NCBI GenBank assembly: GCA_951640165.1 | Contig: OX621265.1 | Location: 12,475,001 to 12,539,000 of the forward strand | Direction of reading: 5' to 3' | Source of the DNA: Pseudoips prasinana | Taxonomy: Eukaryota > Arthropoda > Insecta > Lepidoptera > Nolidae | DNA: 64,000 nt | Part shown: positions 1 to 9,089 of the stretch, one piece after another | How positions within the stretch are numbered: position 1 is the first letter of the stretch | How the letters are laid out: the number at the start of each line of letters is the position of its first letter | The notes under the pieces: model-generated | What the model was told of the DNA's origin: nothing | Seen by the model: the letters and a program-made list of their open reading frames with translations, nothing else | The model's database searches: none | Position numbers and translations under genes: made by a program

Positions 1-7
1 TTTTTTG

Positions 8-258
8 CTTTATAATATCTGGGGACAATGTCACACAGATCATCCTAGCCCCAAACTAAGCAAAGCTTGTACTATGGGTACCAGGCGACGATATACATAC
101 TTATATAGATAGATAAATACTTATATACATAGAAAACATCCATGACTCAGTAACAAATATTCGTACTCATCACACAAATATTTGCACTTTCCGGGATTCG
201 AACCCAGGACCACCAGCTTCGTAGGCAGGATCAGTACCAACAGGCTATGGTGACCGTC
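8..258 (-). mobile_element. SINE-1 copy (tRNA-derived)
   Basis: Reading the minus strand, a tRNA-like head begins at 258 with an A-box-like TAGCCTGTTGGTA and a B box GGATTCGAACCC seen in reverse near 195-206. It is followed by a body rich in TATATAAGTAT and a 3' tail (GCTTAGTTTGGGGCTAGGAT) ending in ATT repeats. The same sequence recurs at 4.3, 8.6, 13.5, 16.7 and 57.9 kb. The head end lies 2 bases from the TA target of the transposon at 263. Confidence 0.9.
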
Positions 259-262
259 TCTA

Positions 263-301
263 AAGTCTCCGCCAGATAAGAAAAAACTAAAAGTCGTTAA
301 C
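263..301 (+). repeat. Left terminal inverted repeat of the Sailor-like element
   Basis: This 39-bp TIR is adjacent to TA at 261-262. It pairs with 3748-3786 on the other strand with 5 mismatches, at positions 5, 25, 33, 34 and 37 of the repeat. Confidence 0.93.
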
Positions 302-589
302 ACCCGTCTACCAATGTAATCCAATATTTCAAAACGATACGAAAAAAATGTAAAGGAAGTGTCGCTAACACGATCATAACAAACGTATCGCGGTAAGGGG
401 TGTCCTTGACGCGTTCACTGGGCTTGAGTTACAAACCTTTTGGCCAAAACCATATTCAGTTGTGTTTATTTTGGAAGGTATTTATTAAATGAAACTCTTA
501 AACCAAATTCAAAGTCAAATCATATATTTCAAATAGGCTCATAGTTTCGTATTAAATTATTTATTAATAATTGGAACACACGACAGTCA

Positions 590-3058
590 CTATTCGGAAG
601 AGGAATCTGAACCCGTGCCCGTGTTTTCACTCACGGAAATTTCACTTTCTGAAGAGTCTGTTACGTGTATAATAAAGCGATCGGCTGTTTTATCTATCTG
701 ATGATCGAGTCCCTTCATCTTGACTTCTTCCTTTTTGACGTGGTCGACACAATTTTTCCATTTTTCAGGTGTTACCTGATTTAAGGCATCATTAAATAAT
801 TTTTTAACGTCTGTTAATTTAAATGTTGTATTGTGTCGAGCAACGTAACTTTTCGTGTCCGCCCATACGAGCTCTATTGGATTGAGCTCGCAATGATAAG
901 GCGGTAACCGTAATACTATTACGCCTTTCTCTTTCGCCATTTCATCAATTGCATATTTTTGATAACCACTTTTCACAGATTGGACTTTTACGATTAGATG
1001 TGCTTTTGTGTCCTGTTGGTCGAACGCGATTTCTTTATCTTGCAACCAGTCCATGATCTGTTGCTTTCTCCAAGACGATGTGGGTATTTTTTCCAATCGT
1101 CTGAAAGTCATTGTATAAAATTTAGAATAATTATAACAAAAAACAAAAATAAAATTGGCCCTTTATGTAAGTTGTAGGTACCTGGAATGATAGCTTGCGT
1201 TATCCATAACAACAACGTCATTAGGTTGCAGCTTATTTAAAACTTTCGCGAACCATTCTTCAAAATGAACGGCATCCATGGCTTCGTGATAATCACCAGT
1301 CTTTTTACAAACGAAGACCCATTGACAATCGTCCAAAAAGCCATTTTCATTGCCAATATGCACTACAATGAGTCTGCTGCCCTTTCCTGTAGGGTTTTTA
1401 GCGCCAGTCGACAGACCTTCCAAAAATGCTTGGCGTGATGACGTCACAGTGGTATCGGTCCAAGCTTTCGCAACAGTATGACCTAAAATAATTAAGGATA
1501 AATAAATGCACCAAACTACAAGGGAAGAAAATGAGGGTGCAAATTGTATAAATTAGTGACTCATAGTATGACAATTGATTTTTACCTGCATTGACCCAAG
1601 TTTCATCCAGGTAATAGATATTACGGTTTTCGTTTCTGTAGCCTTCCATTTCTTTTAAATATTTAGTTCGCCACAGAATTATTTCTGGACGTTCTATTAA
1701 GGCACTTTTCCTGTTCTTTTTTTGGTACTTAAATTTCAAATGTTTAAGAACACGTCTTAAGGTAGTTTTGCTAAAGTTGGGCAAAGTGTCATCTTCATTT
1801 ATTTTCTGCTGTATTTTATCAATTGTAGGCAGCTCACCTTCCATGAAAAATCTATGCACTTTTTGCCTTATAGCTGTCTTGTCAAAACTATCCAGTTTTT
1901 GGATTATGCCTAATTTGTTCTTTATCATCCCCTTGGGTTTCAGTTCATGGGTATCTTTATATTCCCTCAAAATTCCGTAAATAGCACTTTTACTTACGCC
2001 AGTTATCTCTGCAGTCTTATTAACCATAGCCATATTGGAGCGGTATTCATTCTCAGGCCAAGTATTTTTAGTATGTTTAAATACATTTAATACTATGGTT
2101 TTCTCGCCAACAGACAAAATCGTACTTTTTCTCTTTTTAATTGGAGAATGTAATGGTTGCGATGATGAGGGACCTATAATCAAGCATTTAAAAAATACAG
2201 TGTAAACTCTAGCGACACTTAAGGGAGATCCATGAAGTTTGTGAGCAACATGATAACGTATAGACAATGCATAACAACATAACGACAGTTTAGCAGCCGA
2301 GGTAAACACGTGCATGCTAATTACAACAAAAAAATTAATGTTTTTTAAATCGAGTGGCATTAAGGCTTTTGCAGACCAGCGCGACTTGTCGCGCGACGCG
2401 ATATTAAACAATAGAATTTCTTAGAAATTGCATTGTTAAATATCGCGTCGCGCGACAAATCGCGCTGGTCTGCACAAGCCTTTAAATGGAGTTTGCACTG
2501 TACTTTACTATTAAGTATAATAATGCAGTCTAAAGCTGACTTCACACTATGAGATATAATGTATAGTTTATCCCGAGATAACAAAAGAAACATGTAATAT
2601 ATATTACATCTCAGTGCAAACGGTTCCACTTTAAAGTACGGTGAGCGATATTAATTTATATCTCGAGATGTAATATATGTCTCATAGTGTGAAGATAGCT
2701 TCAGTTTTAAAATTTTATTGACATTACTTTATCGATCAAAAACACGATAAACGCAAAAGATGTTATCTAATTATAATTGTCAATGCATAAAATATGGTTG
2801 TCTCTGTGCCCGTTCAAGCGTGAAAGCGAATAAAAAACAAACAATAAAAAAATAATTTTAAAATATTTAAAGTTAATATTCACCACATATTATTTACACG
2901 GTTAAATATGAAGTAATTACGTACATAAGTCCGTCATTAGTCTATTATTTCATAGGTATACATTAAAAATAATTTAACCAACCTGCTTGAGGTTCAACGA
3001 TTCTCTGCCGTCGCCTTTTTTGAGTTGTTGGTGGATCCATTCTCACTTCTTCACTCAT
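590..3058 (-). CDS. IS630-Tc1-mariner DDE transposase, four exons, 491 aa
   Basis: Exons on the minus strand are 3058-2983, 2173-1586, 1482-1182 and 1100-590 (stop codon at 592-590). All three introns start GT and end AG; phases 1, 1 and 2 match, giving 492 codons with no internal stop. This should be the cut-and-paste enzyme that binds the element's own inverted repeats. Basic patches (K14-R18 and K38-K41) look like nuclear localisation signals. Helix-turn-helix segments lie near residues 79-97 (TAEITGVSKSAIYGILREY) and 145-180. The catalytic core has D215 in YYLDETWVN, D315 in VVVMDNASYH and E398 in LNPIELVW. The D315-E398 gap is exactly 82 residues, counted across the exon 3/4 junction. 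The tail is acidic and serine-rich. The start ATG is the first in exon 1 and is preceded by an in-frame stop. Splicing is predicted from sequence, not observed. Domestication as a host gene is an alternative, but the flanking TIRs and TA favour a transposon gene. Confidence 0.9.
2364..2481. mobile_element. Foldback MITE inside intron 1 of the transposase gene
   Basis: This near-palindrome of about 118 bp has arms beginning GGCTTTTGCAGACCAGCGCG and containing GTCGCGCGACGCGATATT. It is flanked by TTAA/TAA on both sides. It lies wholly within intron 1 (2982-2174) and leaves the splice sites untouched. It has no coding capacity. The superfamily is uncertain: TAA would suggest PIF/Harbinger and TTAA piggyBac. 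Confidence 0.8.
2533..2701. mobile_element. Second foldback MITE inside intron 1
   Basis: The terminal inverted repeats of about 25-30 bp (CTTCACACTATGAGA in both arms, starting AAGCT) bound a 169-bp AT-rich element lying 50 bp from the first MITE. No ORF is present and the target duplication is unclear. Confidence 0.75.
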
Positions 3059-3747
3059 TAACAATTACAAAAATAAAACGAAACAGTATCAAAGTAACAA
3101 AACAAAACAAAACACTAAAACAATTAACAGTAACAAAATAACAACAAATTCGTGAAAACTTTCCGATTATGGAGTACGTACGCTCAGTCAACCCTACGCG
3201 CAAACCAGATTTGGAATGAGTAATGACATTATGACACTCGAGACGAAGGATGCGTTAAGTACATAATTACAAAATGGCGGAAAGGTAATGCACCCCTGAC
3301 TAGCTCTGACGTCACACACAGCGCCGAGTGTGAGGGCATAACCCAAAAAATCAAATTTTCTGGTAAGAACTTTAAGATTCGGTTATTTTAATGAATTGTA
3401 TACTTCTATGAATATAAGTTAAAGCTAAATAAATAAATCGAATTATGGCATGTTCTTATATTAAAATATAAGTTGAAAACATAAGTAATCTAGAAAAAAA
3501 AAACACACCACGAAAATTATTTTTGTAATACATAAACAATAGCAATTACATATTTCATTGATTGAATATGTATTTTTTTAAATTAAAAATATATATCACA
3601 ATCATTCTTCAAATTTACGTATTTCTTACTTATTCCGTTGGGATTACGTGTATGGTATTATGAAACTCGACCGATGCATTATTAGCGACAGTTTTGTATG
3701 AGGGGCGATCTCTGACGAAGTTTTCCGGACTTTTTGGTACAAGTCGA

Positions 3748-3786
3748 GTCAATAACTTTTATTTTTTTCTTATCTGGCGGACACTT
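3748..3786 (-). repeat. Right terminal inverted repeat of the Sailor-like element
   Basis: This is the inverted partner of 263-301. It ends at GGCGGACACTT and is followed directly by TA at 3787-3788. Confidence 0.93.
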
Positions 3787-3804
3787 TAGCTCTAAGTAGC
3801 CTTA

Positions 3805-3928
3805 CGGCCAGCGCAGACAGAGAGGAGCGCAGCGGAGAGGATTTTATTAAGCCACTAGAAAATCAACTTTAAAATTATTATAATGAAGTTCATATATATA
3901 TAGCGCTCCTCTCTGTCTGCGCTGGCCC
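3805..3928. mobile_element. PIF/Harbinger-type MITE
   Basis: The 124-bp element has 27-bp inverted ends (GGCCAGCGCAGACAGAGAGG, one mismatch at the outermost base) and a TTA duplication at 3802-3804 and 3929-3931. The 3-bp TTA target fits the TWA preference of PIF/Harbinger. It sits 16 bp outside the Sailor-like element. Confidence 0.82.
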
Positions 3929-3931
3929 TTA

Positions 3932-4265
3932 GTGACAATACGAAAGGGTTCAGTCAGCTTTTAATGACACATGTACTAGATTCTGTGAGAAATGACTCAT
4001 CGAATGTTCTAGAAGAAATGTAGCTTACTAAACAGTTTACCGTTCCCATGAGAGCGTAATGTAATTCCTTCATGACGTACTTAGGGTAGGTACTTTACTT
4101 TATAACCAATTGTACATTAAACATCATTCTGCTCGTAGTCTTCGCTCAAACAGCACTGTAAGTAGGTTTTATCCAAATAAATAAAATTTTTGGTAGAACC
4201 GTATATTCATTCCTTGACTACCTCTATTTACGGATAATATATTTTCACGTCTTTTTTTTTCCAGT
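3932..4265. other. Unassigned AT-rich stretch
   Basis: I see no repeat family, ORF of note or RNA gene here. It ends in a T-run (4252-4260) just before a SINE. Confidence 0.5.
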
Positions 4266-4501
4266 GTCAATGTCACACAGATCATCCTAGCCTCATACTA
4301 AGCAAAGCTTGTACTATGGGTACCAGGCGACGATATACATACTTATATAGATAGATAAATACTTATATACATAGAAAATATCCATGACTCAGAAACAAAT
4401 ATTCGTGCTCATCACACAAATATTTGCACTGACCGGGATTCGAATACAGGACCACCAGCTTCGTAGGCAGGAGCACTACCAACTAGGCTACGGTGACCGT
4501 C
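4266..4501 (-). mobile_element. SINE-1 copy
   Basis: The tail starts at 4266 and the tRNA-like head ends at GGTGACCGTC (4501). The B-box region reads GGGATTCGAATAC, one base off the 8.6-kb copy. It lacks the ATT-repeat tail. Confidence 0.9.
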
Positions 4502-4624
4502 AAACTTAAAACTTTGGTTATAGATTTACATGAGATAATTATTTATCAAAATCAGATTTTAGATATATTTTACTACATAATGTCTGAATAGCTCTGTCTA
4601 TATTGAGGTAAGAATTGCCTGCCG

Positions 4625-5175
4625 CGTTAAAGGCAAGAAACTTTTTTTTATTTACGTGATGAAAATGCTCAAATCGCATGTCATGGGCTGGATACACTAA
4701 AACCACCACGGTAGCCAGCCTCACATTGCTTTTAGCGGGGGCTCTGGGTACTCGTGAACGATCAGTACCCCCGCCTTGCACTGCAGCCTTGGCGAGACAC
4801 TCACCCGGGGAGGGGAGAGGGCATGAACACAGACATGTCTCCCCCCTCCTCAGCACACACAAGCGTGTTTATGCAACCTGAGCTACAGCACCTCTTCCCG
4901 GGACCGCTTATACAAGACGAGTGGAGTGCCCTTCCTCCAAACGCCAGCGATCTGTGACTGTGATTTAAAATTGTCAACTTTAATTTTTAAATATATATAT
5001 ATTTGCATGCCCATGATGGTAAGACACAGTGCACTTTAAAATTTTATTGTACCATCCTGTATCACCTGTGTTCTGCAAATAAAATTACTTATGACCCAGG
5101 GGCTGCGCCCAGCCGGGGTGAGCCAGCCGGGCGCCACATACTCTCTCGCGCTGGGATTAGCTCCCAGCGCCGGAG
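4625..5175 (-). mobile_element. LINE 3' end, family A, interrupted
   Basis: A T-run near 4645-4655 is a poly-A tail on the minus strand. The GC-rich body carries ACTAAAACCACCACGGTAGC and continues to about 5175. An inverted partner lies at 14210-14815 and a third copy at 59838-60300. A 130-bp AT-rich segment (about 4958-5088) interrupts this copy relative to the 14-kb copy. No intact coding frame is present, and the LINE clade is not determined. Confidence 0.65.
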
Positions 5176-5690
5176 ACAAGCATCGACGCCAACCCCCGTC
5201 AAAAAAATAATAGCGATATGAGAACAATGTCGATAAAACTCAGATACAGTTAGTACAACATTAACCGGTTTCGCCGAAATCTTGTCGTAAAGCCAGAACA
5301 CGGAAGCGTATAACTCGAATTCGCGTGTTCCATCTCCGACCGTGCTTGCGATTACCATCAGGGTACAGGGTCAAACGCATTCAAGTCAAACATAAAGAAA
5401 AATAACATTGTTTTAGCGGAGGTACAGACATGTGAGATCGTTTTCTTGCATAAATAAGTTATGTCGTTTGTGCGCTCGGGGTAACTGCGTTGTGTCACGC
5501 GATCAGCTCGCGCACCCGTGTACATTTGTCGGCGGTCTGTTGGGAATTTTAAATTTTGAAAAAAGGGGCGATTAATTGGTCTCCTAAAGGTACTCCTGGT
5601 AGACTCATACAAACTCGGTAACGGATCGTAACTGCAAAGCGCAATACTCGGAATCGTAACGTAAACGTCTCGCCTTAGGACAAGCCAACC
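5176..5690. other. Unassigned stretch
   Basis: I recognise no repeat or gene. Base composition is more balanced than in the neighbours, and the short ORFs here have no recognisable motif. Confidence 0.4.
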
Positions 5691-5937
5691 GTAAACGCTG
5701 CGTCGCGTAGCCGTAGCCGAGGCGTCGCGAAGCCGTAGCCGAGGTCTCGCCTTGCCGTGGCCGAGGCCTCGCCTAGCCGTAGCCGAGGCCTCGCCTAGCC
5801 GTAGCCGACGTGTCGCCTAGCCGTAGCCGATGCGTCGCCTAGCCGTAGCCGAGGCGTCGCCTAGCTGTAGCCGAGGCATCGCCTAGCCGTAGCTGTGGCC
5901 GAGCCATCACCTAGCCTTAGCCGACGCGTCGCCTAGC
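5691..5937. repeat. GC-rich minisatellite, 22-bp unit
   Basis: About 11 head-to-tail copies of a 22-bp unit with core CGCCTAGCCGTAGCCGA, diverging toward both edges. The unit is not a multiple of 3, so no protein repeat is implied. It is strikingly GC- and CpG-rich within an AT-rich window. Confidence 0.92.
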
Positions 5938-6104
5938 GATTTTTCGGAGTTGCTGATCTGCTTTGGTTACGTGCTTGCGTTAGGTTGACGCCATTTTGAC
6001 GGCGAGGTGACAAAGCCTTTCCGATTTGATGTGTGCTGACTTCTTAACCGTTTGGCATGAAAGTAACGAGCATGTTTGGCGCAGTGTTTCAGATACCTTT
6101 TTTT

Positions 6105-6345
6105 TATCGCCGTGAAATCCTTATGGACTTCCTCCGCTCTGGGTTGGGCTCAGGGGCATGCCGGACTCAAACCGGCTAAAACCCCACGGTGGCCACCCTC
6201 AGCACATAGTGGAGGGACTCTAGGATCTCCAGTGGAACGCACCGGGATTGCTCCAGTAGTGTTTAAGTTACCTAGTCGCCTAGCTACCACCTCGGCGCCC
6301 TGGTGTTTCGGGTTCGAGTCCCAGTAACTATTTGTGTGACTCAAA
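6105..6345 (+). mobile_element. SINE-like repeat with B-box
   Basis: The left part resembles LINE families A and B (CGGACTCAAACCGGCTAAAA). The right part is tRNA-like, with TAGCTACCACCTCGG followed by a B box GGGTTCGAGTCCC and AACTATTTGTGTGAC, as in SINE-5. It is probably two abutting or fused repeats; boundaries are uncertain. Confidence 0.5.
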
Positions 6346-6470
6346 AATGGTTGTCCTAAGGAATATAATCTTTATGGCACAAACTAAGGGTCATCAAGGT
6401 ACGGTTAACGTATATTTTAATATTGGTAGAGGAAGTTTTGGCACTGTTTTAGCCTACTATCGCTTTTTTT

Positions 6471-6703
6471 AAGGACAATATTCACACACGGTCAAGCAGA
6501 GCTTGTACTATGGAAACCAGATAACTGATATACATCATAGACTAATTTTCTTTTGTAAATACATACTTATATAGATAATTACAATTACAGCCTCAGGACA
6601 AACAGACATGTTCATACTGACAAATATCTATCCTAGGTAAGAATCGAACACACGACCTGCTGCGTGAAAGGCAAGCATTTACCAACCACGCCACAGGCCC
6701 GTC
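6471..6703 (-). mobile_element. SINE-2 copy
   Basis: The tRNA-like head ends at GGCCCGTC (6703), with a reverse B box ATCGAACACACGACC. The body has CAAACAGACATGTTCA and the tail shows the GCTCTGCTTG motif shared with SINE-1. Confidence 0.88.
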
Positions 6704-7842
6704 ATTATCTCGTACAAACATAAAAACCTGGTATTTATTATTAGATATTGCCAAATATGATCGGAACGGAACATAAAACTCCGGTCGGATCGAACGTTTG
6801 GTACTGGGGTTATGTAACTTGCGTGTTTTGGAGGAGAGTTTACTTTATGGCTATGAAATTAGGGTGTGTTTTGGATTGGGGGCATGTTATTAATGGGAGC
6901 CGCAATAAGTGATGTAACTAAACAGTTAAGAGCGAGTAGTGCAAGATTAGAAACCCCCTCATGAAAAGTTGTTTAAATAAAATTGGATTTATCTAAGAGC
7001 TAGCTCCATCGGACATTAGAATTATATCTTCAAATGTATCTTTAGGATTCCGACCTTCAAAAGGAATTTAGGAACTGAAAAATATATTTTCTGTTCTTAA
7101 TTTCCTTTTGAAGGCTTTTTAAAATATTTTTACTTTGATTTGTTACGAATTATGGCTTTAGGAGTTCAGGGGCAGAAGTTGTGGCTTGAAATTAGTCCTC
7201 TTGAGGCGAACAGAAGTTGAGGAGGAGATAAATAAGTTAGTGAGAATAGCTTTCTATTCTAGAATTTAGAGAGAGTTACTTTTTTTATATTACTGTAGGG
7301 GCAAGAGAGAGAGAGAGAGATGCGAGGAAACATTTTTTTTTCTCTCTTATCTCTCATAGCCACTTACGTTTCCCATATCTAAGTTTTGCTTCAGACACGC
7401 TCGTTTTTTTTAATGGGATTTATTCTTTTCTCGGCTCTTTACCTAAGAGGGTAAGACTTCTTAAATCATTCTGTATTATGTGCACCCAACCTCTGACCAA
7501 ATGGCAGCTAAATATTATCACAACATGTTAGGGATCTCCGTTATAAATACAGGGTGTTCCAAAATACATGTATTCAGGAATTAATTCTACCTCGGAATTC
7601 ATGTTTACGATAAAGATAAAAAATATGTGATTTTTTTTCTTTTACTTAAACAGAATGAAAGGGAAAAAAAAAACTATATTAAACCCGACAATATTCGTAG
7701 ATATTATATTCGTTCTATTTTACGCTTAAAACATTTAATTCTTGGCACTATGCTAATTTCATTCGCATATAATAATTTAACAGTTTCACAATTCGAGTTT
7801 GATATTTGTAGTGATATTTTTTTTATATGGTTTTTTTTTCAT
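6704..7842. other. Unassigned region with small foldback and GA microsatellite
   Basis: I see no gene. It holds an imperfect hairpin at about 7052-7112 (CCTTCAAAAGGAA arms) and a short (GA)n run at 7304-7320. A motif TACAGGGTGTTCCA at about 7550 resembles a transposon end and has an inverted partner near 10661-10674. Confidence 0.5.
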
Positions 7843-7898
7843 ATCAATGCACATTTATTTTATTATGTGAGGACATAATAAAATAAATGTGCATTGAT
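7843..7898. repeat. Perfect hairpin, 26-bp arms
   Basis: The arms (ATCAATGCACATTTATTTTA onward) are exact reverse complements separated by the 4-base loop GAGG. No target duplication is evident. It is too short to encode anything, so a minimal foldback element or a recent local inversion is possible. Confidence 0.9.
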
Positions 7899-8287
7899 TG
7901 AGGAGGCTCTGTAGTAATTATATGATTCTAATAACAGAAAACTATCATTTATTATGATAACTGATTTTAAGAAAATGTATATGTGAGACCGATACGAAAG
8001 CATTCTCTATTGGATAAAAAATAATGAAAATCGGTTTACACTACACAGAAAAGCGAAATGATACAGTCGTAATAAAAACCTTCTTTTGAAGTAAGTTAAA
8101 AATAACTGAACAGCGTAGAAATTTGCTCTGTCTGACCGTTTTCCTTTTTGTTTTAAGTCTCAAGATTTGTTTATTTTGGGCAGGTTTAAATAAGTGAGTA
8201 TATTATTTTCCTCTTTCACTCTCATAAGGCTTTTTATATAAGCCATGTATTTAAAAGTTATTAACCGAAATATATGACGGCATAGAA
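7899..8287. other. Unassigned AT-rich stretch
   Basis: No gene or clear repeat is recognised. A short TTCTTTTGAAGTAAGTT near 8083 resembles a repeat edge also seen at 18.38 and 61.5 kb. Confidence 0.4.
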
Positions 8288-8455
8288 TATCATCACCCCA
8301 TCTCATGCCGTGGAGGGGCGTAGAAGTTGTCCGAGGGAATACCTACCAGAAAACGGGCGGCAGTGTTTTTCTGTGAACTATGACCGTCAAACTGCGATCG
8401 CCAACCTGTCTGCTAGCATAGCGATTATAGCATATCCCCCATGGCATGATGAACT
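8288..8455 (+). mobile_element. RTE-related short repeat (family C), 3'-truncated
   Basis: It matches, in reverse, copies at 28634-28873 and 51870-52077, with shared blocks CCCCATCTCATGC, GAATACCTACCAGAAAACGG and AACTATGACCGTCAAACTGC. It lacks the CAGCAGTGG 3' end. Confidence 0.75.
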
Positions 8456-8628
8456 AAAACGAGTGTGTTTATCAAATCGACTGTATTTTTTTAGTATAAT
8501 AACCCGCTTTTTGTAGCTAACAAAAAGCGTGTAATTTCTAAGACAATTGTGAACTAGATTTATTAATTATAATATAAATTAAATTAATATATGGTTAATT
8601 AAATAATACATTTTTGTTTTGTTTTATT

Positions 8629-8856
8629 TACACAGATCATCCTAGCCCCAAACTAAGCAAAGCTTGTACTATGGGTACCAGGCGGCGATATACATACTTA
8701 TATAGATAGATAAATACTTAAATACATAGAAAACATCCATGACTCAGAAACAAATATTCGTGCTCATCACACAAATATTTGCACTTACCGGGATTCGAAC
8801 CCAGGACCACCAGCTTCGTTGACACGAGCACTACCATCTAGGCTACGGTGACCGCC
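8629..8856 (-). mobile_element. SINE-1 copy
   Basis: The head ends at GGTGACCGCC (8856) and the reverse B box reads GGGATTCGAACCC. The tail end lacks the usual ATT repeats. Confidence 0.9.
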
Positions 8857-8867
8857 AAAAATTAATT

Positions 8868-8965
8868 CATTCATATGAGCCGAAAGACGGCCATTGCTGG
8901 AAAAGGCCTCCCCAAGGATCTCCACAATAGCCGGTCTTGTGCTAATCGCATCTAACAGCTTCCCG
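8868..8965 (-). mobile_element. RTE-type LINE 3' fragment
   Basis: It matches the minus-strand RTE end, with GCCGAAAGACGGCCATTGCT, AAAGGCCTCCCCAAGGATCT and CCGGTCTTGTGCTAATCGC. Only about 100 bp remain (5'-truncated). Confidence 0.8.
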
Positions 8966-9089
8966 CGATTGAATTTATTAATTATTTATTTTATTCAAGG
9001 GAAATAGTTTCGGTGTGGTAATTGTACATATATCGAATATTTTCTTCAAAGTTATTGTCAACAAGTAAAGTTAAAGTTGGTACTCGTTA

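Larger units (their letters stand above)
263..3786 (-). mobile_element. Complete Tc1/mariner-superfamily transposon, DD82E (Sailor-like)
   Basis: The element is 3,524 bp and flanked by TA on both sides (261-262 and 3787-3788). Its ends read inward AAGTCTCCGCCAGATAAG (left) and AAGTGTCCGCCAGATAAG (right), and the inverted repeats agree at 34 of 39 positions. Inside is one minus-strand gene with four exons and an intact reading frame. About 330 bp lie between the stop codon and the left end, and about 700 bp between the start codon and the right end; I see no other gene in those parts. TIRs, TA duplication and DDE_3-type transposase together place it in the IS630-Tc1-mariner superfamily. The D-82-E spacing corresponds to the group I recall being named Sailor; the family name needs a database match. 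Two MITEs have inserted in intron 1, so the copy is not brand new, but nothing essential is visibly broken. Confidence 0.9.

Noticed and set aside
8..258. tRNA-like sequences with A and B boxes, here and at about 20 other sites
   Set aside because: They are heads of SINEs: each is followed by the same non-tRNA body and tail, and the cloverleaf is not maintained, so none is called a tRNA gene.
330..590. A weaker inverted match (AGGGGTG near 398 and 3287) as the ends of the transposase element
   Set aside because: Only 7-8 bases match and TA is not adjacent on the right. The 39-bp ends at 263 and 3786 with TA on both sides are far better.
1398..2411. A single-exon reading of the 337-codon minus-strand frame as a protein
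   Set aside because: It runs through intron 1 and a MITE at its start and through intron 2 at its end. Splice sites and phase show only 2173-1586 is exon.
5691..5937. Possible CRISPR-like or satellite array
   Set aside because: Units are contiguous with no spacers and the genome is eukaryotic; it is a minisatellite.
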